A stretch of DNA of 43,707 nucleotides from Bacillota bacterium (GTDB taxonomy: Bacteria; Sysuimicrobiota; Sysuimicrobiia; Sysuimicrobiales; Segetimicrobiaceae), in the NCBI GenBank assembly GCA_021324975.1, contig JAJPIA010000032.1, forward strand, positions 1-43,707. The letters are read 5' to 3'. Every line of letters starts with the position of its first letter. Positions within the stretch are counted from its first letter, which is position 1. The notes under the pieces are model-generated. The model was not told the DNA's origin. It made no database searches and saw nothing but the letters and a program-made list of their open reading frames with translations. A program made the translations under genes and the position numbers. Below are positions 1 to 6,934 of this stretch, one piece after another.

Positions 1-2
1 CG

Positions 3-107
3 CTTAATGAGTACAACCGACTCTACGCGCATCCGTTCACCTGGTCATTCACCCGGCACGCGATGCATCAGTGGTACTGCCAACGCACTTCAGCAATGGT
101 GCACTAG
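3..107 (+). pseudogene. IS630-type transposase, C-terminal tail (cut by window start)
   Basis: The reading frame is open from the window edge to a TAG. It encodes about 34 residues beginning LNEYNRLYAHPFTWSFTRHA. The pattern YN-x-L-Y-A-x-PF-x-W-x-FTR resembles the C-terminal end of IS630-family DDE transposases, which often finish with a similar 'PF-W-FT' segment and a short helix. Only the tail is visible, so the catalytic residues cannot be checked and the copy may be intact upstream of the window. Its position beside a tRNA fragment and a broken integrase fits a mobile-element junction. The family call rests on pattern memory from one short segment. Confidence 0.4.
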
Positions 108-121
108 GTCGAACCTCGGAG

Positions 122-147
122 GGGGAGCCCCGTGTTGGCGGCTCCCC
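122..147. terminator. GC-rich hairpin after the transposase tail
   Basis: A perfect 8-bp inverted repeat (GGGGAGCC at 122-129, GGCTCCCC at 140-147) encloses a 10-nt loop, 14 bases after the transposase stop. It could terminate transcription of that gene. No T-run follows (ggtttact), so it is at best a weak intrinsic terminator. It could also be part of an element end. Confidence 0.3.
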
Positions 148-210
148 GGTTTACTTGCCAGTTATTAGCAGGCCTTCGCAACGCCTTGAATTACATGACC
201 TGGCGAGCAC

Positions 211-265
211 AGCAGGGGACTGAAAATCCCCGTGTCGGCGGTTCGACTCCGTCCCCCCGGCACCA
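211..265 (+). tRNA. tRNA-Phe(GAA) 3' fragment, probable attachment site
   Basis: The 3' two-thirds of a tRNA is recognisable. The anticodon stem GGGGA/TCCCC carries the loop CTGAAAA (anticodon GAA at 222-224). A 5-nt variable loop follows, then a T arm with stem GGCGG/CCGTC and loop TTCGACT, and an acceptor 3' strand ending GGCACCA. The 5' part is missing: the bases before position 210 give neither a matching D stem nor an acceptor strand complementary to CCCCGGC. The acceptor run also seems to hold one extra C. This is therefore not a working tRNA gene but the kind of 3' tRNA segment left as attL or attR when an element integrates into a tRNA gene. The tyrosine integrase remnant 200 bp downstream supports this. 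Confidence 0.7.
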
Positions 266-397
266 GCACCAGCGGATCGGATTCCACCCGTTGCGTTGCC
301 TGCATTGTCGCCGATCTGCACGACCCCGGCAAGCGTGCCGACGAAGTGCGCCACCAAATGCGGACCGCCGCGCTTGAGCACGATGCGCTCCACAGCG

Positions 398-729
398 CGC
401 GTCGTCCGCCAGATCTACCGCTGGTACGCTGACGGGCAGCGTCCGAGCCGGCCATTGAAGTGACGCCGCATACCTTCCGGCACACGTTTGCCGTCGAGTA
501 TCTGCGGGCCAATCCGGGCGACGTGCTGCGGCTCCAGGCGATTCTGGGGCATTCCACGCTCGAGATGGTGCGGCGGTACGTGCGCTACGTCGAGCAGGAC
601 TTGATGTTCGGGTACGAGCGCGCGAGCCCGGCGGATCGACTGCGGGAAACTACAGGGTCACAAAGGCTCACAAAGCAACGGGGCACGCAGGCGCGGCTAC
701 GCCTCGTTGCCGATCAATCCGACGACTGA
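398..729 (+). pseudogene. Tyrosine recombinase/integrase, broken C-terminal part
   Basis: From 460 an open frame encodes the C-terminal catalytic portion of a phage-type (XerC/D-like) integrase. It has TPHTFRHTFA with the HxxR box, LGHST with the second conserved His, and a Tyr-containing RRYVRYVEQDL segment as candidate nucleophile. The frame upstream of 460 closes at a TGA (430-432). The preceding integrase-like residues (RVVRQIYRWYADG, 398-436) lie in a different frame that stops at 464-466, so a frameshift near 440-460 is likely. The N-terminal and core-binding domains and the first catalytic Arg are not found. The gene looks dead. It lies just inside the tRNA-Phe fragment, the usual place for the integrase of a tRNA-targeted element. 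Confidence 0.65.
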
Positions 730-857
730 TCGTCGTGAGTTGCTCGGACGCGCGGCTCCAGACCGTCGCGCTGAAGCTGCAGTACTAACCTCGCGTTCGC
801 CAGAGGATCGCGACGTCGCGGTACTCCGTGTAACGCCGTCGAAGTTCTACGGAACAG

Positions 858-2108
858 ATGCCTGTTATTCACCCTTTGTCGACTCCATGGCAGACGGCCG
901 GTGCGATCGTCGTTTCGGCCCTCGTCGGTGCGATAATTGGCTTCGAACGGCGCAGCATCGGGAAGACTATCGGTGTCCGCACCTTTGCCAGTGTTGCGCT
1001 TGTGGCCACACTCGCCGGATGGCAGTCCCTTGCGGTCGTGTACGGTGTCATCGCAGCGTTGATACCGCTGACCGTCGGTCTCAACGTCATCAGCTTTGCC
1101 CGCGACCGATCGCTCGAGATGACGACGTCCATCGCCATGTTCGTAACCGCGCTGCTGGGCATTCTCGTGGCTCGGGGCCAGTTGATCCCCGCTGCGGGCT
1201 GTGCGGTCGTGATGACAGCCTTGCTCCGGTGGAAGGAACCACTCAGCGGATTCGCGAGCGCGGTCACGCTCCAAGAAATTCGTGGTGCCCTGATCGTCGG
1301 CGTGATTGGCTTCGTGGTCTATCCGTTGCTGCCTATCGGCGCGGTCGATCCGTGGGGGCTCATGAACGTCCGCGATGCGTGGATCGGCGTGCTGGCGATC
1401 TCCGGCGTCGGGTTTCTGAATTACATCGTCCTCCGATTGTGGGGCGCACGAGGAGTGGCGTGGACGGGCTTATTGGGAGGGTTCGTCAACAGTCGCGCGG
1501 TCGCCGTTGAGTTGGCGACACGTGCCCGGGCCGATCCTCGGTTGTGGCCGTTTGCCCTGTTCGGTATCCTTGCCGCGAATGTCGCGATGGTCATGCGCAA
1601 CATGCTAATCTTGACTGCCCTCGCGCCGGCCACGTGGCGCTGGAGCGCGACCGCGTTCGCGTGCATGCTTGCGACCAGTGCGACGTTGGCGTTGATAGCG
1701 CGACGTCGAGCACGACATGCGGTGGACCTCAAGCCCGGCACGCCAGTTGCGCTCAGGCATGTCCTCGCGTTTGGAGTCATCTTTCTCATGATCGGGACCG
1801 CTGGAGACTTGGCCCAGCGCATCTTGGGGCATACGGGATTCCTCATCGTCACGGTCGTCGGCGGCCTTGTGAGTAGCGCCTCGAGCGTGGTGGCGACCGC
1901 CGTCCTCGCTGTTCAAGGTAAGGTCCCGGCCGACATCGCCGCGTATGCTGTGATCCTCGCGTCAATGACAACCCTAGCCACCAACATTCCGGCCGTGCAG
2001 ATCGCCGGCAAGGATCATTCCGCCACGCTCAGACTTGCATATCTCTCCGCTATCACCGTGCTTGCGGGCATCATCGGCACAGTGGTCCCAGCGATGCTAC
2101 GACACTAG
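858..2108 (+). CDS. MgtC/SapB-DUF4010 family membrane protein
   Basis: A 416-residue, very hydrophobic protein. The first ~140 residues are MgtC/SapB-like: GAIIGFERRSIGKTIGVRTF near residue 24 is the family signature 'G-x-ERxxxGKxxGxRT'. The remainder matches the DUF4010 membrane domain, with GGFVNSRAVAVELATRAR around residue 210 and ASSVVATAVLAVQGKVP near 340. Several transmembrane helices are evident throughout. The fused MgtC-DUF4010 architecture is a known, largely uncharacterised family of about this length. A role in ion or envelope homeostasis is only guessed from MgtC. It is the first intact gene inside the putative tRNA-Phe junction and has no operon partner. The ATG start is preceded by a poor ribosome site, but the N-terminus fits the family. 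Confidence 0.85.
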   Translation: MPVIHPLSTPWQTAGAIVVSALVGAIIGFERRSIGKTIGVRTFASVALVATLAGWQSLAVVYGVIAALIPLTVGLNVISFARDRSLEMTTSIAMFVTALLGILVARGQLIPAAGCAVVMTALLRWKEPLSGFASAVTLQEIRGALIVGVIGFVVYPLLPIGAVDPWGLMNVRDAWIGVLAISGVGFLNYIVLRLWGARGVAWTGLLGGFVNSRAVAVELATRARADPRLWPFALFGILAANVAMVMRNMLILTALAPATWRWSATAFACMLATSATLALIARRRARHAVDLKPGTPVALRHVLAFGVIFLMIGTAGDLAQRILGHTGFLIVTVVGGLVSSASSVVATAVLAVQGKVPADIAAYAVILASMTTLATNIPAVQIAGKDHSATLRLAYLSAITVLAGIIGTVVPAMLRH

Positions 2109-2492
2109 CGTCTCGCCCAAGCTCGGCGCGCGACGCTCGCAAGGAGCTCCTTCTGAGCCGGCCGGCGTGATCATGGCGTCCCGGTAGCGCTCTCCCACAC
2201 GCGCGACGTTGCCCCAGGCGCGATGCGGCGTGCCGCAAGTCCGTATCGGGGCACCACCTTTTGATCAGCGGACCACATGCGTTTCCAACGCGCGTCGGAA
2301 TCACCACGGCTTACCTGGGCCGGCCGCTACGATGCTGCCAGCGCCGCGCTGGCGTCTCACGAGGGCGAGGGAGATCGCGGAGGGTATCCCAAGAGACTCC
2401 CCGAGGCCTTGCCCCTCCGAAACCACGCTCCGCCGACGGGCCGGCGGGGGCAACATGGGCATCCTGGCGGTGGTCCGGGAGTAGACCGCAGT
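2109..2492. other. Gene-free stretch
   Basis: No frame here shows a recognisable protein. Short open frames exist on the plus strand (for example 2209-2484) but have no clear ribosome site, no familiar motif and Arg/Pro/Ala-rich shadow-like composition. A perfect palindrome AAGGAGCTCCTT lies at 2140-2151. It separates the MgtC-type gene from the convergent DUF5681 gene, and no convincing terminator was found. Confidence 0.5.
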
Positions 2493-2861
2493 TTATTCGG
2501 TCTCGGGGCGCTGTTCCTCGGCGTGCCGCGCTGAGGCTTCGTCCATGCGCGCCTTGATGGCGTCGGTCACGATGAGGATCGTGGGGTCGCCTGTCTGCTC
2601 GATGGTCTGCTTCGGGATCCCGTACTTCCGGTTGAGCACGATGTTCGCGGCACGGAGCGCGAGATCGGGGTTCTTGCCGTGGATCGCCCTGGCGATCGCC
2701 TCCAGCGACGCCGGCATGAGCGCATCGAGCGCCGCCTTGAACTCCGCCGGCAATTTCGGTCGACCGCCAGGATTGCCCGACTGGCCTTTCTTCCAGGGGC
2801 GAAGCCGGGACCGCGCGCCCACTGTTCGTCCAGTGTTCTGACTATCCCGCGCAGCTGCCAT
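2493..2861 (-). CDS. DUF5681-domain protein (phage/terminase-associated type)
   Basis: A 122-residue basic protein whose N-terminal third carries the DUF5681 hallmark, WKKGQSGNPGGRPKLP, followed by a predicted helical region (EFKAALDALMPASLEAIARA) and an acidic tail. Proteins with this motif are usually found in prophages and plasmids, often near terminase genes, and their biochemical role is not established. The ATG at 2861 has GGGAG about five bases upstream and was preferred over the first GTG/ATG further out. There is no terminase, capsid or portal gene nearby, so this is an orphan. With the integrase and tRNA fragment it suggests residual prophage or island DNA. It lies downstream of the glycosidase gene on the same strand. 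Confidence 0.7.
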   Translation of the reverse strand: MAAARDSQNTGRTVGARSRLRPWKKGQSGNPGGRPKLPAEFKAALDALMPASLEAIARAIHGKNPDLALRAANIVLNRKYGIPKQTIEQTGDPTILIVTDAIKARMDEASARHAEEQRPETE

Positions 2862-2951
2862 CAGAGCTCCCGCTCGCACTTAAGCTGCTCGTCCGGCATG
2901 TGCGCTCCACGGCCTTCAAGACCGAGCAGCGCTTCAACTGTGGAACTTGGG

Positions 2952-5108
2952 TTAGCGTCGAATTGGAAACGGCTCCCAGGTTACGAGCGGCACAACCTGC
3001 ACTGGCCCCGTGATCTCCTGGACTTCCACATGGGAGCATCCTCCCTGGCGACGGGATCGGAGCGTGATGCGCGATGCACCGACCCGGAGGTCGTGAACCT
3101 CCACCCAATCCAGCCAGGAAGGAAGCGCGGGCGCGACGTAGAGCCGCTGATGAGGCGCGTCGGCACGAAGGCCAAGGAGCACGTGCACGAACGCCAATGT
3201 ACTCCCGGCCGCCCACGCCTGAGGGATGTTGGCACCTAGGTATTGCACCGGGAAGCCCAGACTGTTCCGGGTCTGTCCGCCGAGGAGCTCTGGAAGGCGG
3301 TACCGCTGAAACATGGCTGCCGCGTCGAGAATGCCCCGCGCGATCTGGGCGGCCGCGTGGGCGTCCCCGTACCTACGGCATCCAGCGGCGATCAACAGAT
3401 TGTCGTGCGGCCAAACGGCTCCTCGCTGATACGCGAAGGGGTTGAACGCCGGATGCGCTGCGCTCAGCGTGCGGATGCCCCAGCCGCTCCACATATCCTC
3501 GGCCAGCAAGCGCGCGATAACGCGTCGAGCACGATCCGGCGGCGCGATCCCGGACCAGAGACAGTGTCCCGCATTGCTGACGATGCTCGTAATCAGTGCC
3601 TTGCGTGAATCGAGTCCAAACGCGTAAGTCCCTTCGTCTTCGAGCCAAAATGTGCTGTTGAACCGCGTCCGGAGCGCCTCACCTTCCTCGCGCAGGCGGT
3701 CGGCATCAGCGTCTCGCCCGAGCGCGTCGTAGAGTGCGGCCATGCGCAGCTTTGCATCGTACACATAGCCTTGGAGCTCACACAACGCAACCGGCGGCTC
3801 AACGAGTGGCCCGTCAGCGTACATGGTCCCGTCGCCAGAATCCTTCCACCCTTGATGTTTGATCCCTCGCGGGGAGCGCGTACGGTACTCTTGAAACCCA
3901 TCGCCGTCTCGATCGCCGTACTGGTCGATCCAGTGCAAGCACCGTTCGGCCACTGGGAGGTACGTCTCGAGGAGTTTACGATTGCCGGTCCACATGTATG
4001 TCTCATGAAGCAGGATTGGATACAGAATCGTAGCGTCGGCGCTCCCATAGTACGGGGTATGTGGAATCTGGTCGAACCGCGCCAGTTCTCCCATCCTGAG
4101 TTCGTGTGGAATCTTCCCAGGGTCGGCGTCGCGAAAATCATCGAGGGCCGTCGCCTGATACGCTGCGAGGGCCTCGAGGGCCCCGTGCGCAAACCCCAGA
4201 TGGAGCGGCAGAGTTTGAAACCCCGAAATCAGGGCGTCCCGGCCGAATAAGGCGACGAACCATGGGACCCCGGCGGAAAGCACGCTCGGGACATCGGGAC
4301 CTCGAACATCGAGAACGAGGGAGATGAGATCGTCGACGGACTGTTCGAGCGTGCGGGTCAGCGCGTCATCGCTGGTCCGGGTTTTCGAGAACGCGTCGCG
4401 CCACCGTTGGATGAATGGCTCGCGTTCGGTGATCGATGCTTGACCGCACTCCTTGGGGGCGGGATACACCACTCCGTTAAGTTCTGGGATAAGAAGGGTG
4501 CATGCATGCCAACGCTCGCCAGAGTTGAGCACAAGATCAAACAGCAAGGCATGACCGTGGCGACGAGCCGAAGTGGCGGTGCGGCGAACTCGGTAGTGAA
4601 ATCGGGCGACGTACGCGCCCCGCGAGTACTCGCTCGTAAACCGCTGATCCCGCTCGTCCCAGAACGTGCGGATCGACCGTCGAACACGCTGGTAGTGGCT
4701 CCGCACCTCGAATAAATCCGCGAAGTCCGTCCCGATCTCAATCTCAAGGGTCAGATGCACAGGATGCCCATGATAGTTCACCAGGTCGAAGTCCTCATGG
4801 ACGCCCTCCGCAATCGTGCGTTTCACCGTGAGGCCGAGCACATGTTTGGGTATCGGTCCATCGACGCTCAAAAGAGCGGGGTTCGTGAACTCGAACCGAA
4901 CGGCTGTGTAGGCGACCGGGGACGCACTGACGACCTTCCACGTTCGCCCGTTGATCCGATAGCGATAGTGCGATAAGAATCGCACATCATGATTGAACAA
5001 ACCGTGTTCCACGGTCCGGCGGATACTGCCATCCAACCCACCAACCATGAAGCTGCGTCCGTAATTGATGGTGGTGGTGTCTGGGCCTACTTTGACTTCG
5101 CTCAGCAT
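2952..5108 (-). CDS. Glycogen-debranching-type amylo-alpha-1,6-glucosidase
   Basis: A 718-residue protein with the two-part layout of bacterial debranching-like enzymes. The N-terminal beta-rich GDE_N_bis-type domain spans roughly residues 5-215 (INYGRSFMVGGLDGSI, GLFNHDVRFLSHYRY). It is followed by an (alpha/alpha)6 six-hairpin glycosidase domain (roughly 250-700) with PWFVALFGRDALISGFQTL near 282, PHELRMGELARFDQIPHTPY near 334, and WKDSGDGTMYADG near 421. Family members hydrolyse alpha-1,6 branch glucosyl residues or related alpha-glucans in the cytosol, but the substrate is unproven here. ATG 5108 overlaps the stop of the upstream glycosyltransferase by seven bases (ATGCTGA), implying translational coupling. 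The open frame extends upstream, but residues before this Met are antisense to the glycosyltransferase and look spurious. The gene is noticeably less GC-rich than the right half of the window. Confidence 0.85.
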   Translation of the reverse strand: MLSEVKVGPDTTTINYGRSFMVGGLDGSIRRTVEHGLFNHDVRFLSHYRYRINGRTWKVVSASPVAYTAVRFEFTNPALLSVDGPIPKHVLGLTVKRTIAEGVHEDFDLVNYHGHPVHLTLEIEIGTDFADLFEVRSHYQRVRRSIRTFWDERDQRFTSEYSRGAYVARFHYRVRRTATSARRHGHALLFDLVLNSGERWHACTLLIPELNGVVYPAPKECGQASITEREPFIQRWRDAFSKTRTSDDALTRTLEQSVDDLISLVLDVRGPDVPSVLSAGVPWFVALFGRDALISGFQTLPLHLGFAHGALEALAAYQATALDDFRDADPGKIPHELRMGELARFDQIPHTPYYGSADATILYPILLHETYMWTGNRKLLETYLPVAERCLHWIDQYGDRDGDGFQEYRTRSPRGIKHQGWKDSGDGTMYADGPLVEPPVALCELQGYVYDAKLRMAALYDALGRDADADRLREEGEALRTRFNSTFWLEDEGTYAFGLDSRKALITSIVSNAGHCLWSGIAPPDRARRVIARLLAEDMWSGWGIRTLSAAHPAFNPFAYQRGAVWPHDNLLIAAGCRRYGDAHAAAQIARGILDAAAMFQRYRLPELLGGQTRNSLGFPVQYLGANIPQAWAAGSTLAFVHVLLGLRADAPHQRLYVAPALPSWLDWVEVHDLRVGASRITLRSRRQGGCSHVEVQEITGPVQVVPLVTWEPFPIRR

Positions 5109-6151
5109 GATCCGGTGAGAACGAGCGCCTCGTCGACGGCATGCTGATAGATCCGCTCGTACCCGTCGGCCATGTGGGCCGTGGAGAATCGTCTGGCGAC
5201 GTGCATGCGACACAGTCGACGATCGAGACGCGGCACGTTGGCCACCGCCTCGATCATCTCGGCCATCGTCCGGCACACGTATCCGGTCTCACCGTGGACA
5301 ACGACTTCGGGCACAGATCCACGGGCCATCGCGATGACCGGTGTGCCACACGCCATGGCTTCAACCATCGTGATCCCGAACGGTTCTGGCCAGTCGATCG
5401 GAAACAGATACGCGTAGGCGTTCCCAAGGAACTCGTCCTTTTGCTTCTCATTGATCTCGCCGATGTATTCGACCGAGGAGTCCCTAAGCAACGGCTCGAT
5501 TTCGCGCGTGAAATAGTCGCGATCGACCGGATCCACCTTCGCGGCGATTTTCAGCGGCATCCCCACCGCACGCGCAATCGCGATCGCACGATCCGGGCGC
5601 TTCTCGGGTGAAATCCGTCCCAGAAACGCAAGATAGGATCCGGGCGTCTCCCGCAGCGTAAAATGACCGAGATCGATTCCATTGTAGACTGTGCCGAGCC
5701 AGTTTAGATGGCGCAGCGGAGTGCGCTGGACGTCGCTAATCGAGACGAGCCGGACCTCGGGGAACGTCGCAAACACCTCATGGAGTTCCGGCAAGTCCAG
5801 GCGGCCGTGCAGCGTCGTGACCATCGGTGTCCGTATCAGTCGCGAGTGGGGGAAAGCGAAGTAGTCGATATGATTGTGAATCAGATCGAACTCGCTCGAC
5901 ATCTCCGCCACAACACTAAGCTCATGCGTCGTGTACGCGACGTGGTCATGCACGCCGAGCTCCAAGCGCAGCCCGTGGCTACAGCAAGGGATCAATCGTG
6001 CTGACGTATCGGAGTCGCCGCTCGCGAACAGCGTCACCGCATGGCCGCGACGGACGAGCTCCTCGGTGACCCCATCCACAACACGCTCCGTGCCTCCATA
6101 GAGTTTGGGGGGGACTGACTCGTACAACGGTGCAATCTGTGCGATCCGCAT
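5102..6151 (-). CDS. Family 4 (GT-B) glycosyltransferase
   Basis: A 349-residue retaining GT-B enzyme. The N-terminus MRIAQIAPLYESVPPKLYGG has the acceptor-site glycine-rich loop of GT4 proteins (YGGTE). LAFLGRISPEKRPDRAI near residue 175 is the usual donor-domain entry. PEPFGITMVEAMACGTPVIA near 250 contains the E-x7-E nucleotide-sugar motif. It should transfer a hexose from a nucleotide sugar in the cytosol; donor and acceptor are unknown. ATG 6151 was chosen over an upstream GTG because AGAGGGG sits about 11 bases before it. The coupled debranching-type glycosidase downstream suggests a shared alpha-glucan or compatible-solute function, which is inferred from context only. Confidence 0.85.
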   Translation of the reverse strand: MRIAQIAPLYESVPPKLYGGTERVVDGVTEELVRRGHAVTLFASGDSDTSARLIPCCSHGLRLELGVHDHVAYTTHELSVVAEMSSEFDLIHNHIDYFAFPHSRLIRTPMVTTLHGRLDLPELHEVFATFPEVRLVSISDVQRTPLRHLNWLGTVYNGIDLGHFTLRETPGSYLAFLGRISPEKRPDRAIAIARAVGMPLKIAAKVDPVDRDYFTREIEPLLRDSSVEYIGEINEKQKDEFLGNAYAYLFPIDWPEPFGITMVEAMACGTPVIAMARGSVPEVVVHGETGYVCRTMAEMIEAVANVPRLDRRLCRMHVARRFSTAHMADGYERIYQHAVDEALVLTGSC

Positions 6152-6533
6152 TGCGTGCGTATCCCCTCTCACGAAACACAGGACGGATCTCGCCCTGCCC
6201 TATCACTTTTGCATGCTGTGTTGAAAAGTCGCGTCAATCCCCAGGGAATTTGGAGAGTTCAGCGAGGCAGCTTCACCCGTCACAGTATACCTCAACGCCG
6301 CGAATGTTGTTTGCCCGAAGCTTGTCTCGGCCCTTCGCGCATCACGAATACTCGGTCTCCTTTACCGAGTTGAACCAGACGCGAACTTCGACATCGATCT
6401 TCCTGGGCTTGGGAGGACCATTCCTGGTTGGAGGCCTAGACCTCCGCGCCCAGGAGCGCTCCTGACGTGAGGCGGGCATCGCACGGCGCGCCGCCGGCGG
6501 CAGCGGCCGCGGGCCCGGCGAGAGAAGAACAAT

Positions 6534-6606
6534 TATAAGGAAGGCGGTGAGAGGAGGTAGAAGCTCCAGAGATTCAGTCCCCATCAAACCGGGGCAACCT
6601 CACCGC
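6534..6606 (+). ncRNA. Possible structured RNA (three-way junction) with upstream -10 box
   Basis: A TATAAG hexamer (6534-6539) is followed about 5 bases later by a closing stem of eight perfect pairs, GCGGTGAG (544-551 in the 6000s) with CTCACCGC (599-606). Inside it are two short hairpins: GGAG/CTCC around a 7-nt loop, and CCCC/GGGG around ATCAAACC. The fold is a compact three-way junction starting almost at the predicted transcription start. The CCGGGGCAACC part faintly resembles a SAM-I riboswitch core, but the other conserved SAM-I segments are absent, so no known class is assigned. No -35 box is evident. The fold is by eye and could arise by chance. Confidence 0.3.
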
Positions 6607-6662
6607 TCAGGCGACGATTCGTCGGTGCCGTGGAACGTGCAGGCGGCAAAGTAGTAGCTCGT

Positions 6663-6684
6663 CATGGGGTCACATGACACCATG
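6663..6684. promoter_or_regulatory. 22-bp near-perfect palindrome, operator-like
   Basis: CATGGGGTCACATGACACCATG matches its own reverse complement at nine of eleven symmetric pairs outside the two central bases, with half-sites CATGG-x-GTCA and TGAC-x-CCATG. The size and symmetry fit a binding site for a dimeric repressor (GntR, TetR or MarR type). It is followed directly by a TATAAG box (6686-6691). The regulated gene would most simply be the LLM oxidoreductase 250 bp downstream. No regulator gene lies nearby. Confidence 0.4.
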
Positions 6685-6713
6685 GTATAAGCGGCTGCCC
6701 ATATGTACCACCT

Positions 6714-6742
6714 GGCTGACGCTTCGTGCCGAGTCGTCAGCC
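6714..6742. repeat. Hairpin, 8-bp arms
   Basis: GGCTGACG (6714-6721) and CGTCAGCC (6735-6742) form a perfect stem with a 13-base loop. No T-run follows. It is the second of three consecutive inverted repeats in this non-coding region. Confidence 0.4.
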
Positions 6743-6777
6743 CCGCTCCGATGAACCCTTCTGGGATGTCGGCGAGG

Positions 6778-6808
6778 CGTCGCCATTACCGCGCGGGTAA
6801 TGGCGGCG
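6778..6808. repeat. Long hairpin, 10-13 bp stem
   Basis: CGCCATTACC (6781-6790) and GGTAATGGCG (6796-6805) pair perfectly around GCGCG. Three more base pairs (one of them G-T) extend the stem outward. This is the strongest inverted repeat in the gap. It has no T-run, so it is more likely an operator, an RNA structure or an element end than a terminator. Confidence 0.5.
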
Positions 6809-6934
6809 ATCCTCTGTCTGCCGTACACTCGACGCGGAGGTGTCTAAAATCGGCATCTGCCAAGGAGGCGCACTTGTGCTGATCAAAGCCTTCTTGAACA
6901 GTTCGTTCCAATCCCGAGAAGCAGAGGGCAGGTC

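Larger units (their letters stand above)
6152..6934. other. Non-coding region rich in inverted repeats
   Basis: About 780 bp between the divergent glycosyltransferase and LLM oxidoreductase genes contain no convincing gene. The region instead holds a run of structured elements: a TATAAG box followed by a possible three-way-junction RNA (6534-6606), an imperfect 22-bp palindrome (6663-6684), and two hairpins (6714-6742 and 6778-6808). A minus-strand frame at 6342-6587 (81 codons) is open but unrecognised. The region coincides with the change from the lower-GC left end to the GC-rich remainder, so it may be an island boundary. Confidence 0.6.

Noticed and set aside
6342-6587. 81-codon minus-strand frame with a hydrophobic N-terminus
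   Set aside because: No ribosome site, no recognised family, Arg/Pro/Ala-rich middle, and it overlaps the structured region. The end (KIDVEVRVWFNS) looks protein-like, but this is not enough.
6540-6660. SAM-I riboswitch
   Set aside because: Only a CCGGGGCAACC-like piece fits. The kink-turn, the remaining core and the usual methionine-gene context are missing.
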